From Symsagittifera roscoffensis (taxonomy: Eukaryota > Xenacoelomorpha > Acoela > Convolutidae), in contig NC_087067.1 of the NCBI RefSeq assembly GCF_963678635.1, forward strand, positions 31,906,401-31,970,400: 64,000 nt of DNA. Reading direction: 5' to 3'. The position numbers and the translations under genes are program-made. The notes beneath the pieces are model-generated. The model did not search any database, was not told the DNA's origin, and worked only from the letters and a program-made list of their open reading frames with translations. How positions within the stretch are numbered: position 1 is the first letter of the stretch; the number at the start of each line of letters is the position of its first letter. This document shows positions 12,363 through 23,628 of this stretch, piece by piece.

Positions 12363-12742
12363 GGAATAATCAAGTTGATACTTAGAACTCCTTTTTTGGG
12401 CACAGTTATCGTGTCTGGAACTCCGTCACCAGGATATGACGGTGCAATAAGAGCGTTCCCATCGTTCATTTTTTTAATACAAAGGTACGTGCGATATAGC
12501 AATCAATTTTGCATGGCTTTCTCTCTCTGTTCTTTTGTCTACGGCACTGATTTTAAAAACATCGCTCGCAATGAGATTTAATTTAGCAGTTGGCTTCGCC
12601 AGCCATGCTGTTCCTGGGTTTTAAGACTATGGTTGAAAAGATCTTGTCTTAGCTGACGCAGCCAGTCTTTCTGCAACTCTTCTCTTCTTTGAGCCAATCA
12701 TTCGATGTCGTTTCAGACAAATTAGCATATGACATATACAGT
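12363..12742. other. unassigned sequence between elements A and B
   Basis: No convincing gene. It could be the untranslated leader of element A or flanking DNA into which B inserted. I found no LTR copy matching 7030-7400 here. Confidence 0.4.
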
Positions 12743-12963
12743 TAATAAAATATTCTCATAATCTAGGTAGGTTGTACAGTTTGTGTACAATTACTTAAAA
12801 AGTAAAAGAAGTAAGATGAAGTGAGGGTTAAAACGTTCTATTCTAAAACTAACATTAACTAGCTGTGATCAACCGATAGTCGAATCATGCAAAGTGTTGA
12901 ACGGTCTCTAATCGATACCGGAGGTCATAATGATATAATCGAAAAAACAAATCACAACATTTC
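12743..12963 (-). repeat. 3' LTR of element B
   Basis: The copy shares long blocks with 18585-18810, for example TTAAAACGTTCTATTCTAA, AACTAGCTGTGATC and GCAAAGTGTTGA. The lower edge is placed at 12743, where similarity stops exactly where the primer-binding site begins beside the other copy. The upper edge lies around AACATTTC (to 12963). A purine-rich stretch (minus strand AGAGGGAAA) sits at this upper edge, as expected for a polypurine tract. Confidence 0.85.
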
Positions 12964-13312
12964 CCTCTGGAAAACTTTTAAAAACTACAATTACCTAAAA
13001 CTAATTCTTTATACACCCATTTGCCCCGTCAGAGTAGGAACAAAATTTTCAAACTGCACCATAAATAAATAACAGAACAGCAAGCAAAATGGAATCTACA
13101 ATTGAAGTTTTGGAAAGTACATATGTACAAGGGTGAATATACAGAAGTTACAAAGTGTGTCAATGGTGGTAAGATAAGTAAAAAGTAACCCTAGACTACA
13201 AGATTTACATTTAACAAATACAGAGCTTTATACACTAATAATGAAGACCAGCTAAAACGAGTTAATATAAAATGCGACAGTATAAAAAAGAAATTCAAAA
13301 GTCCCAAAAGTT

Positions 13313-15478
13313 TTAATTGAAGTTTGAATCAAATTCATCTAGTCTATGTTTGAGATCTGAGTCGATTGTAGAGGATATTTTGCTGGTATCGTCTATACCC
13401 TCAAATGTGCCATCTGCTGTAAGTTGGGGTGAGGGAATGGATCCGAATGATGAATTTATGGTTGGCTCGACCCGATGGAATGGATTTTTGTGAGGACCAA
13501 GATAGTGTAGTTTCGGCGACGAGGGTGGTTTTAGGAGGTACCTCCGCAAGTGAGGTTAAGAAATCCGAAGGTGAGAGAACAGGGAAGTTTGCCCTCGGGA
13601 AGTAGCTGGGTCGTCCTCTAACGTGATCACTTCTGTTGACCGGTTCTTCTTCTTCGAGGTCGTTATCAATATACCTTCGCTCGCCGAAGTCTGGACGGCC
13701 TTGGTTGATACCACGCTGAGGAAGGTTCTTCAAGAGTAGTGTCTATAAGTATCGAGTTCTTTTCTGAGCCATCTCTCATTACCGATTCGGAACGTCAACG
13801 TCTACCAGGTGTTATGCGGATCCAGGAGAGTGAGAGGTCGTTGTGAGTGTAAGGTTGTCACCTGTAATACTTAACTCAAGGTTAGATCCCGACCCAGCTT
13901 GCTGGCTAAACGGTAAACTATTATATGACATTTCGTCGAAGTAGTCCTCTATTGTTCCATCCCAAGAAATTAGATTTAAAGACAAGGAAACTGAGGTATT
14001 TCAAGGAAACTAAAATGACAAGGAAACTGAGGTATTTCGCGGTGAATTGTGTGCAGCTGTTAGATTTATCGGTAGCCCGGAATTTCGTGTATGAGTGTCC
14101 ACCCTTGTTGTGCTCTGCCTTAGATGGTTTTGGTCTCTTCCAATGGCCTTCTTCGGTGGCGATAACTTTCTCTTTACTGTTAAACTCGAAGATAAGGTTA
14201 GGTTATGCTCAATGGGTGTATGGTTCACGACGATTTTCGTGTCACCGGTGAGCAGTTTTCCTCTGAAATCTTAGTCCGATTTGCGTGAAATGTGGCCGCT
14301 GTCAAGCGCTATGTTAAATTGTAGTCAGAAGAATTAATGACATTATCCTTCACCAGATTAAAATAGGGTTTCCCGTTTTTTCTGTTGGCCGCCCTTCTAT
14401 AAAATTCATCTCCTGAGGCTAAATTTTCAATAGGTCTGCTGACTTTGCCCAGGTTGTGTGTTTCTGTCATAGGGGTCCTTGGTTGTGTGAGAGCTAGCGG
14501 CATGTTGTCCTCTGAATCGGTTTGAGTCTCCATGTCGGCGTCCAGGTAGCCGTCTTCCGCACCGTCATGCAGTTCCCAATTTCTAGCCCAATGGTCAGAT
14601 AGAATAGGATTTCTTTTATCTGAACGGTAATCAAAGAAAATCAAATTTTTCTATCTGGTGTTAGCAGTTCTATTAAAATGCTTCTCGAAGAGAGTAGAAC
14701 CGATTGTCATTTGTTTTGTAATTCTGAGGTTCCGAATAAACTCTTCGATCGAAGAATTTACAGAAGGTTTTGGTAATTTGAATGACATGGCTAATAGTTT
14801 AATTTTACAGTCTATACAGGTCTTTCTACAAACCAATTGGATCTATGATCACCAATTGTGCAGTAAATGGTTTCGATGTTGAATTTTTCAGAAAAGGATT
14901 TGAAATCGTGGGATAAAAAAATACGACACATGGTCGACTCTAATCTTCCTTGGAAATCCGTGAAGGTGACAATAATCGTTCAAAACGAAAATAACAGAAT
15001 TTGAGGTAGTATTGTTGACGAACTTCGCCGAAGGAAACTTTGTAAAAACGAGCAGTGCATAGAAGAAAACGCGTCCAACGGTCATGCGAAGTCCAAGTTT
15101 GTTTCCTCATTCGCGAACGACATCATTGGAAGCTTTGTGGTATGTTCCGTACGGAGTAAAGCTTGATTTTCTTACCGGCTTTTAGGCATTGAATTCATGT
15201 TTTCCCGTGATGGTGTATTTCTCGGTAGATATGCGGCCACCAGATTAATTCAGCTAGGAACTTCATCCCGAATGGGCCTGGATGTGTCTCGTGTAACAAT
15301 GAGCTAAATTTTTCCCTGCTGCTGCTGGCACGACTAACTTATTGTCCAAAAATAATAGGTCGTCTTTCACGTGGAGGTCTTTTTCATAACTCTTCATGTA
15401 GCTTCCATGAATGCTCATTGGTTTTCCGTTTCTGTTGGTGTTGATGAAGTCCAAAATTACTTTGTCCTTCCTCGTCAT
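13313..15478 (-). pseudogene. integrase and C-terminal tail of element B, broken
   Basis: 15263-15478 contains the start of the integrase zinc-binding domain (HCYTRHIQAHSG) after a typical linker with DDLLFLDNKLVVP. 14888-15085 and 14651-14836 are badly worn core segments in which I could not confirm the catalytic triad. 14309-14644 resembles the post-core tail, starting with a run similar to the region after the core in element A. 13313-13733 probably continues this C-terminal region but has no clear motif. Stops occur throughout. Confidence 0.65.
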
Positions 15479-15734
15479 TATCTATAGATAGTGCTCTTCA
15501 GGAAATGAAGAGGAACTTTGTAGCTACAAATCTGATTTAAATCTCCTCAGGAGGCTTACGTGATTGTCCGGGAGATGGTCTTCTTTGAATTTTACTTAGA
15601 TGTTGTGATCATCTGGTATGATAACTAATGGGCCGGTATTTTCGTCCATTCTTTCTGTTCCGATGCATTTCTTCTTCTGTTGGGTTGGATTGCGTGATGA
15701 AATATGAAAGAAAGTAATGCTTCTTTGATTGTAT

Positions 15735-17050
15735 TTAGAATTGTCTAAAGGTAAGCACTTTAAAGAACACTACAAAATTTATTTTTACACGGTTTAAACA
15801 AGCTCTGTTAAATAAAAATTTCCAAGTTTTGTCGACTGAAGCGACTACAGATTCGTCGTCGTAATAAGAAGGTGAGAGGGCTTTGCCCGAAATTAATCTA
15901 GATAAAAGATGGGTAAAACACATGGCCTTGCCTGGTATATGAGAAATTTTAAAGTTAAAAGGTAACAGTCTATTTACCCAGCGGTTTATTCTGCTATGCA
16001 TGACTTTATTGCTTTGATTTGTGAAAGGGTCAAAACTAGAGCTTTATTTTATGTCGAATTGGCTGTTTTCTGTAATATTTAAAATTTCTAATTTCAACTT
16101 TTCAAAAGCTATCGAATGATTATTATCCCATTTATAGACCGATTTTTTGTTTAAAAGAGGACAAAGTGATGAGCTCAGGGTCGATAATTTTGGGACGAAT
16201 TTTACGTACTGGTTTATAAAGCCGAAGAAAGATCGCAATTCCAAAATATTCTTGGAGATTGGGAGGTTTTTGATAGCGTCTGCTTTGCCCGAGAGTTTAA
16301 AACCTAACCAATCTATTTTCGACTGAAAGAATGAGCATTTTCCCCCTTTCACTGCCATTTTGTTCTTGTCCAGAAATTTTAGAATTTTATTTACAATAAC
16401 TTTATGTTTATCTAGAGATCCCTTCGTTGCCACCAGGATGTCGCCTCTATAACAATTGTACAAGGTATGTTCTTTAAAAGTGAGTCCATGAGCCGTTGAA
16501 TTTCGTTGGACATATCATCAAGTTCATTAAAACTGGTTAAAAATCGAACGTTCCCGTTGTTTCGCCGCCCACAAAACTGAAGTTACACTGCTTACTCGTT
16601 TTTTCGCACAGTTTGAGTTGTCTTTAACTGTTTTTTAAATCCAAATTGCTAAACCAAACCTGCCCAGTGGGGGTTTTCAAGAGAGAGTTGAATAGCCACC
16701 TTATCAATTTATTCATGGATGTGAGGCATTTGGTATTTAATTTTAAAAATTTGATCATTAAGCAATTTAGAATCTAACTTAATCGAGCCGTCCTTATTCT
16801 TGGTTTTAACAATTGGGCTTATAAAACAATCTTCATCGCACTTTCGAAATTATAATGTGGCCTTCGGTCTCCATTCTTCTTAATTCTTCATTTACTCTCG
16901 AGAGTAAGTGTAGGGGATTTCTTCTCCCTTTTGTCTGAACAGACTTAAAGGGGAATGGAAGTAAGCGACTTCGCGATTGTTCGGAATTTTTCCCACCTGT
17001 GTGAATAAATCTTTAATTTTTTTAAAAATTTTGGTCGGTTGGTAAGTAAG
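15735..17050 (-). pseudogene. reverse transcriptase and RNase H of element B, broken
   Basis: 16044-16463 contains the catalytic loop as CYRGDILVATKG, where YxDD enzymes have two Asp residues; here one Asp is replaced by Gly. It is followed by IDWLGFKLSGK and LRSFFGFINQYVKFVPKL, the standard connection to RNase H. 15735-16001 holds the end of RNase H (RINRWVNRLLPFNFKISHIPGKA). The upstream palm and finger regions (16480-17050) are present only as short pieces in different frames. The changed catalytic loop and the stops mean it cannot be active. Confidence 0.82.
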
Positions 17051-17098
17051 GTTTATTCCACTTACTCTCGAGTGATAGTTGGCTGACTGAACAAATTG

Positions 17099-17404
17099 TC
17101 ATTTGTTCTGCTTCACTTCGATACCTAATTTTGGTAGATTATCGTTCCCCAGTATGTTGCGTTCGTGTCCCCATGTGATGAAGAAGGGCGTTTCTTCATT
17201 AATCCACCCGTTTGATTGAGTCCTGACGATAACCGTTCCAACGATGTTGATCGTGTCGTCTGTGAAGCCACAATTTTGATCCCTAATCCTCTTCTCCACC
17301 GGGTAAATTTTTAGGTTGGGACAACTTAGCTTAAGTTCGTGAAATAAATTTTGTTTTAACGAGCTAACTGGGCTCGCCGAATCTACAGGAATGTTCATGT
17401 TCAC
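17099..17404 (-). pseudogene. retroviral-type aspartic protease of element B
   Basis: This 101-codon segment begins with IPVDSASPVSSL, the position of the D-T/S-G-A active site of retroviral proteases; Gly is replaced by Ala here. It ends with HERNILGNDNLPKLGI, which matches the I-I/L-G-x-D-x-L/M-x-x-L-G motif at the protease C-terminus. Length fits one retropepsin subunit. It normally cuts the Gag-Pol polyprotein. Confidence 0.75.
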
Positions 17405-17668
17405 GATTGTTTCCTATCCCAAACCTATGTTTAAAAATTTCTTGATCTCGAGTCCGTTTTTGTCATAAATTGTTCTAACTTTCAACAACGAAAAATTGTC
17501 ATCGCCGCTCTGTCCGTTCTCATTCCAGTTGTTTATCACTCCACACGTTTCCTGATTTTCGCTCCAAGAATTTTCCGGCGGGACGTATGTACAATTCTCG
17601 GTATTTACATGAAGGTCGTTTGTTGCGGGATTTGCAAAGTTTAGCAAAATAACTTTATAAATACAATT

Positions 17669-18499
17669 TTAACACGTGATGTCCTTTGCTGAGCAGACGT
17701 TCAGATATCCTTTCGTAAATGCATTTCCACATTTCATGCAAGAATTGCTTCTTTCTATGTTGAGGCTCGGTTTTTTCTTGATCTGACTATGAGTATTAAA
17801 AGATTTAAAAGTCAGCCCATTGCCCAATGTTCTGGCCATGTTTGTCAATGTCAATTTTTGATGGTTAGAAAGCCTTTTTTGTCAATTAAGGCCTGATTTA
17901 GCGGTTCCGACGGGCTTATCGCGGCTGAAAGGAGTTTCTGTTGGGTTTCCGTGTTCTTCATGTTGCAAATGAAGATATCTTTTATCCATTTGGCTTCATC
18001 GGTCTCCCTTATGCTGTATGTGCTCGTAAAGTCTGTCAGAGCGCCCCAAAACTGTTCTAACCATTCCCGATCCTTTTGCATGCGGCTTAACCTTTTTCAT
18101 CTCTCGAAAGTTGTATAAGGAGGTTTATTAGAGGCGGTGTCTAGTAGTGTCGTAATTGAAAAAGCAAAAATTTTTACCTGAGCGTTTTTTGGGCAAAGAC
18201 CCTTCTTCCTTCGCTGCCGAGTGCTGAAAACAAAATCGAGCGAAGCTTTTTGTCGGCTTCTGCCCGTCTCATCCCATTAATTTTTTCTTTTCTTCGTTGA
18301 TCCGCTTTTCTTCGGCGGCTTCGTATACTTTCATAGCGTTGTTGTTCCTCGCTTCTCTACTGGCTCTGTCCGTGTTCAACTCGCTTTCTGTGGGTTTCTC
18401 CAGCATTGGAATTTGAGTTTCTGGTACCTCCGGTCCGTTGAGACTATCTATGTCCAGTTTTTTTTCGCAATTATCGCTAATTGGAATTGGTCGCTCCAC
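17669..18499 (-). pseudogene. gag of element B, broken
   Basis: 18269-18499 is a charged N-terminal part ending in a Lys/Glu-rich run. 17851-18081 is a capsid-like helical part (WLEQFWGALTDFTSTYSI) matching the position of the capsid piece in element A. 17669-17854 ends with a Cys-rich stretch beginning CMKCGNAF, probably the worn nucleocapsid knuckle. The pieces are in different frames, so there is no single product. Confidence 0.65.
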
Positions 18500-18566
18500 T
18501 GAGTCCAGGAATGTGGTGGCTCTGAAGTACGATTCGGCCAGAATGAGGGAATTCCACGCACGTTCG

Positions 18567-18584
18567 ACTCATTTCACTGCGCCA
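18567..18584 (-). promoter_or_regulatory. primer-binding site of element B
   Basis: On the minus strand TGGCGCAGTGAAATGAGT starts directly after the last base shared by the two LTRs. A TGG start immediately inside the 5' LTR is the standard sign of pairing with a tRNA 3' CCA end. The primer tRNA was not identified. Confidence 0.75.
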
Positions 18585-18810
18585 TAAAAAAGTATTCTAA
18601 CAACCTAGTTAGGTTTGTACATCTTTTGTACAATAACTTAAAAGAATATAAGAAGTAAATTGAAGTGTGAATTAAAACGTTCTATTCTAACACTAATACC
18701 AACTAGCTGTGATCGACCGATGGTCGAATCAAGCAAAGTGTTGACTGGTATCTATTCATTACCGAAGGTCATGATGAAAGAATCATAAAAACAAATCACA
18801 GCAACATTTC
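18585..18810 (-). repeat. 5' LTR of element B
   Basis: This is the partner of 12743-12963; the two are alignable over their full length with scattered substitutions and small indels. The inner edge is fixed by the primer-binding site at 18584. Confidence 0.85.
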
Positions 18811-18829
18811 TATGCGCCTATTACTGAGC

Positions 18830-19365
18830 TGACGGCTTATCGCGAGGGTTTTAACCGTCTCGTTCAGAACTTCCAATTTTATGTCAGACCGAGTCTAGAG
18901 TCTTTTACATGAACTGGTGTTGCACTTAAAGTGCCACAGTCAGTTCCTTCCGTCATAGGTGTTTCAACAACCATCGCTTTATTTTTTTTCAATTGAAAAG
19001 TGTTGTCCTTATCAAGCTTCCCTACTGGTGTCTGATGCAGCTCCTTGATCACTTTGATCAGGTCGTCTGGCAGTTTTTATTTTGTCAGGGCACATTACAA
19101 TACTTCCCTATCAACTGAGTCGAAAGCTTTCCTCAGATCTATGAAATTTATCACTAGTGGCTGGTTATTTTCCAACCGCCGTTGTAATAACGATCTTATG
19201 GCTGCCAGGATAGATTGATTTGGCCGTCAATAATTTGGAAATCTAAATTGAGAAGGTGATATCGTACTGACAGGTTTTTCACACCAGTTGGCAGTGACCC
19301 CCTTCTTGAAGAGGCTTAAAACCTTTGCATCCTTCGACGGTTGTTGAGTTTTGCCAGGATTCTCC
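18830..19365 (-). pseudogene. non-LTR retrotransposon reverse transcriptase fragment
   Basis: On the minus strand a segment around 19080-19220 reads ILAAIRSLLQRRLENNQPL followed by FIDLRKAFDSVDRE. The latter is the hallmark of reverse transcriptase domain 3 in LINE-type elements (F-x-D-x-x-K-A-F-D-S/T-V). An upstream piece (about 19270-19340) has NWCEKPVSTISPSQFRF, matching the block before it. Downstream, LPDDLIK and VIKELHQTP fit the next block in shifted frames. Stops and shifts are frequent and no YADD motif survives. The clade could not be assigned. Confidence 0.8.
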
Positions 19366-19799
19366 CTCAAATAACTAAAGAGTCCGGAGAAAAAGTGGGG
19401 AAGACCTTCGGGTTTGAATGTGTTTTAATTTTTTGACGATTTGTTAATAGTTTTGTTTTAAGCAAAAACAGGTACCACAAAAAATCTCGTGAATGGGTTG
19501 AGTCATATACCATATTAAACTTTTTAAGTGGCGGTTTGAATGGAAAAATATCCAAAATTTTTCATTTCCGGGAAAAATTGGTTTGAAGTTTGTGATGTTG
19601 TTTCTAATTTCATCGATTATAATTAATTACAGTTTATACAAAAAACACTTAAAATCGATTAGAATTGATTATAATCTCTTATTTTGTCAAAATTTTGTAA
19701 CAAGAAGAGTACAATTTAATTATTTCTCATGGGTTATTATATTTCCACTTAAATATTTCGCGTTACTCTTTCAGCATCAAAGTATGAAGCAAGACTGCT
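19366..19799. other. no gene seen
   Basis: This is AT-rich sequence with only short uninformative frames. No repeat or regulatory signal could be supported. Confidence 0.5.
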
Positions 19800-20010
19800 C
19801 GTAACAAAGCGAAGCCTTGAATGTTCCGACTGCCTTTTGAGGTCTATGGAGCAGTAACAAAAAGAAAATAAATGTAAAACAAAGTGGTTTTTGTGAACAT
19901 CATCCCCCAACGCCAAATAAAATTCAAAGTTATAAGCTTTGCTCCATGTAACAAATTAATTATGGCAAATGAGCTTTGTTCGACCAAATTGAAACGATTT
20001 CTTAGACAGA
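19800..20010 (+). repeat. dispersed repeat R1, copy 2 (partial)
   Basis: The start GCGAAGCCTTGAATGTTCCG, the TTTTGAGGTCTATGGAGCAG block and the AATTATGGCAAATGAGCTT block match, in order, the repeats at 6245-6730 and 49540-49975. Similarity fades after about 20010, so this copy holds only the first half. Confidence 0.7.
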
Positions 20011-20519
20011 GGAATTTTGTATTCGAAAAATGCATGTGTTTTGAAATCAAAACTTTGAAAGATCTAATCACCAAGAAATCAAATTTTGAAGGTTTGACTA
20101 GTTGATCACAAAAGGAGGGATACACCCCCAGTACCAGGCCAAGGCGGTACTAGGGAGCAGGGTGAGAAAGAAGGTTAAATTCTTTTGATATTTGCCGCAG
20201 TTACCTCCGAAAACATCAGCCCTCTACGGCCACGGGAACCTCAAAAAGTGTATGTTTTTTAGAAATTCAATTGAATTTGTTTTAAAATTGATAAAGTTTG
20301 ATAAAATGAACAGAATTAGGAATGACTTAATTGCGCGAGGGAACACAAATATTTTAAAGTAGAATCTTTGTTAAAATTAATGCAAATGTTTTTCACTTTC
20401 TCATACAACTTCCTGTACTTTTTGCGACTGGGGTTGCTGTTTCCTCCCATTACTTTCAATATATTGGATGATTGATTTGCAGCATCCAACTTGATTTATT
20501 CCAGCAAAGTGTGAATGAA

Positions 20520-21850
20520 TGGGTGGTTTCTTTTAAATAGAGTAGCAACGCCAAGATGCCAGCCTTCTACACCATTTGTTGTCCTTATTAATCCAGCAGC
20601 TGCTTCTTCGGAATGATTCCAAAGGTTTTCTGCAAAACGCGGTTCGCGAGAATCTCTTCCGATAGTTTTGTCGTTGATGTAGATGCGCTGGAAGTATGTG
20701 GTATGTGTCTACCTCATCAATTTTTTCAGTGATGTCGTCGCGAATCAAATTTTTCCGACATTTTTTCGCTTTCCTCCATAGCCAAGTCAAAAGCAGCATT
20801 GACCATTTCAACAGGTACAACACTTAGAGCTGGAATTAAGCGCTACGACAAATTTGTTTCGTGATTACTTTCATACAGGTGTTTTAGGTCCATTTCGTTT
20901 GTTTTTCGGTTGAACGCTTGACATAAATAAAAATAGCAACCTTTAAGCAACGCTCTAGTATAATGACTAGCGAAAGCATTTAGTGCTGCTCGTTCGAAGT
21001 CGAGAAGAACGCGGTGAGGCTCGGTGTTTTCGGTCATGGCTGATAATCCTCTCAGTAGTTTTTGCAGGTGTGCTCTCTTTTGTTTGGCAACAGTGCATAA
21101 AAGCAGGGGGTTAAAAACAAGCGAGTTGAATGTGGATGGTGTAAAGTTGATAAAATTGAATAGGGCAATTTTTGAATGTTTCATCACACAGCCAAACATC
21201 TCGATGTAATATCAAACTGTGGATATTGTCTTGATCTCAAAAGTCAACACTTTTTCTGGATCTTCGAAGCCGCTATCGAAGACGCAAAAATCCTCGCGTT
21301 GCTTTGGTACCTCAAAATGTCTGCCGACAATTGGAAGCACTGTGGGTCTCTCCTTTACCTTCTGTCGATTGAGGGCCCGATTAATCGCCGACGAGCAAGG
21401 AGAGCTAATTGAACGGCTTTTTCTTCGGACACAGACTGCAGGCCGTTTGCTATAATGATGCCATTGACTGGTACTAGCTGGATTTTTGTGCACTGTTTCA
21501 GTTTCTGCACGAGAAACCTTGCATCTGAACGACCAGGGAATACTTCGTAAGTGTGTTTATGTCTATAGGAAATAAGATCGTCATCTCGGGTTATTGCTGT
21601 CGTTTTGCATTTATGGCACCCCCATCTTGATTACTTCCAGTGAATATTTCCTTTCTTTGTTTCCTCTTTTTTGGTAAACCCCCGGCCACCGATAACAAGC
21701 GTTTTCTGATTCTTTTGGGATAGAAATTTACACTTGTTTTGATAAATGTTATTCCGAGGAAAATTGATATAATGACGTAGTTTTTGTTTCACTTCTGTAC
21801 GTGATATTGGAAATTGGGGACTAAAACATGTTAATTGAGACAAATTTCAG
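20520..21850 (-). pseudogene. MULE-like transposase with FLYWCH-type zinc finger, broken
   Basis: From high to low coordinates: 21631-21843 gives a basic N-terminus with FLSQKNQKTLVIGGRGF and then W; the frame hits a stop, after which WGCHKCKTTAITR and RHKHTYEVFP follow. The F...L...W.C..C...H.H order is that of a FLYWCH finger. 21212-21493 has LPIVGRHFEVPKQREDFCVF, the lead-in of this transposase family. 20843-21199 has LLDFERAALNAFASHY and LLKGCYFYLCQAF, matching the D-F-E-x-A-x-x-N-A-F and G-C-x-F-H motifs of MULE transposases, with the catalytic-region His replaced by Tyr. 20533-20823 covers the helical C-terminal part in shifted frames. At least one stop and two frame changes make it a relic; such genes are also known as domesticated FLYWCH proteins, but the breaks argue against that here. 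Confidence 0.8.
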
Positions 21851-21994
21851 ATTTTGAGGCTTAAAATGCGATTTAAAATTCAGAACAACTTCCTTAAGTT
21901 TGGACTCAAACGAATTAACATGTGCTTTTATCTTTCCCATTCTAATTAGGACTTTGAAAGATTACATTAGTTATGCGAAATTGACACAGGTTAA

Positions 21995-22130
21995 ACTGTA
22001 ATATAGGGCAGATTAGTATAGTGTATATTAGAGTATAGGGTAGATTAGTATAGTTTAGATTGGTATGTAGGGTATAACGGCATAGGGTATAATGATATAG
22101 GGTAGTTTGGATAAGGGTAGATTATCCTGC
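21995..22130 (+). repeat. degenerate short tandem repeat (TATAGGGTAGATTAG type)
   Basis: The words TATAGGG, GGGTAGATTAG and TTAGTATAG recur irregularly about every 15-30 bases. The sequence is a worn minisatellite with no fixed period. Confidence 0.7.
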
Positions 22131-23040
22131 CACCAAAATTTCGTCAAAATGGCAATTTTAAAAGTCGAAAATTGTCTGAATAAAAAAACGGACAGCCAAG
22201 CTAATATAGTGGTGTGCGTAAGTCTTCAAGAGTTTGAGTCCATAATTGAGCGTACATTCTTTCTGAAACTGGTCTTAGTGAAAAAAACTACCACACGCAT
22301 AAATATTACTCACTTTCTTTGAAAGTCGAAACAATAATCTTGATAAAAATCAGAAACAGCAGATATCCGATAGACTCGAAGCTTCAATTCAATCCCCTTC
22401 GTATGAAAACGTGCTTTTGACACTTTTGTTCTCGTCCTATGGCAATGAAATTTGGAATGTGGAATAAGTGCTCAGCCGCAAGCATACCAAAACGGAGATA
22501 TACGTTTTTTCTACCCCCTTATCTAACGCCATTCAGTAAACTATCATTCAACAAAAAATGGAAAGAAAGATACCTGAAAACTGGAGAGACTGGAACATAG
22601 TCAAAAAATTAAACATATTGAAGGTGTTAATTTGGCTTTTCTCCGCCTGCAAACTGAAACTTCGTGATTTGTTTTGCTATTTTTGAAGCTAAAACTGTAA
22701 TAAAAAAGCATTGGTTTAGATTTAAGGGTTCTCTCATCAAGAAAGAGAGAAGAAATGAGTTTGGCTACTGAGCTTACTCGGAAAATTTTTTTTGTATTCA
22801 TTATCATAAATAATTCATTAAGCAAGTTAGAGGGACAATGATATATAAAAGCAAATGCTATTTTACTAGTTGTGATATAAGTGTGATTAATAGGAGCTTA
22901 CAACTCATATAAACAAATTTATAGTACTGACCAAATTGCTCAATCGCATTGATTATATACTGTTATTTTTCCAGTTTTCCTTTAATTTTACGGCTTCTCC
23001 ATTCCCCCTCCTTTGAATTCTAATTTTGAAAAACTACTTC
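22131..23040. other. no gene seen
   Basis: Only short frames without recognisable features lie here, in AT-rich sequence. I could support neither a gene nor a repeat. Confidence 0.5.
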
Positions 23041-23311
23041 GGCTCTTTTTCTTCCTCCTCCCCCCCCCCCCCCTCCCCCACCCCTCCCGCCTCACATAAG
23101 CATCCATTTTCTGACGTAACGAGGGGTTTTACAAGATTAGATGTGAAACACAAATTTGTTTGTCATAGCCTAATTAGACCGCATGCCAAACTTTGCAACA
23201 ATCGGACGTTGAGAACAGAGATAAATTACTAGTGAAAATGGCTCTTTTTCCTCAGTAATTTTACTTGTAAAAAACAGCAAGTGGGGGGGGGGAGGGGAGG
23301 GGGAAAGAGCT
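23041..23311 (+). repeat. polypyrimidine-bounded element U, copy 1
   Basis: The copy begins GGCTCTTTTTCTTCCTCC, has a run of C near 23060, then a core with GGTTTTACAAGATTAGATGTG and CATAGCCTAATTAGACCGCATG. It ends in a G-run and GGGGGAAAGAGC. Start and end are inverted versions of each other (GGCTCTTT and AAAGAGC). A short internal insertion with an extra GGCTCTTTTTCC distinguishes it from the other copies. Confidence 0.75.
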
Positions 23312-23338
23312 GTGAAAATTCGCTGGTGGGGAAAAGGA

Positions 23339-23539
23339 GGCTCTTTTTCCTTCCCCTTCCCCCACCTGCAGTTTTTTAGTAGTAGAGTTACTGTTCACAT
23401 TTTCCGATGTTTATGAAAATTGACATGCGGACTAATTAGGCTCTGCCACACATATTTGGTCTTCATAATTAATCTTGTAAAACTACTCGTTACACCATAA
23501 AAATGATGGTCGTGTGAGGTTGGGGGGGTTAAAAGAGCC
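23339..23539 (-). repeat. polypyrimidine-bounded element U, copy 2 (inverted)
   Basis: On the minus strand the core reads GTTTTACAAGATTAATTATG, then GAAGACCAAATATG and GCCTAATTAGTCCGCATG, collinear with copies 1 and 3. On the plus strand the ends are GGCTCTTTTTCC and AAAAGAGCC. Confidence 0.8.
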
Positions 23540-23628
23540 GAAAAGAAAAAAGAGTCACTACTTTAAAAAAGTCATAATGCAATAAAACTTTGAACTTTGA
23601 CGTGTTTGGCCATAGCTACACGTAAAAC

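Larger units (their letters stand above)
12743..18810 (-). mobile_element. Ty3/gypsy LTR retrotransposon B with both LTRs
   Basis: Two LTR copies (12743-12963 and 18585-18810) flank, in minus-strand order, a primer-binding site, gag with a Cys-rich tail, protease, reverse transcriptase, RNase H and integrase. The total length of about 6.1 kb fits a Ty3/gypsy element without env. All coding parts are interrupted. I found no clear target-site duplication at the outer ends. The DNA immediately to the right is a non-LTR retrotransposon fragment on the same strand. Confidence 0.88.
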
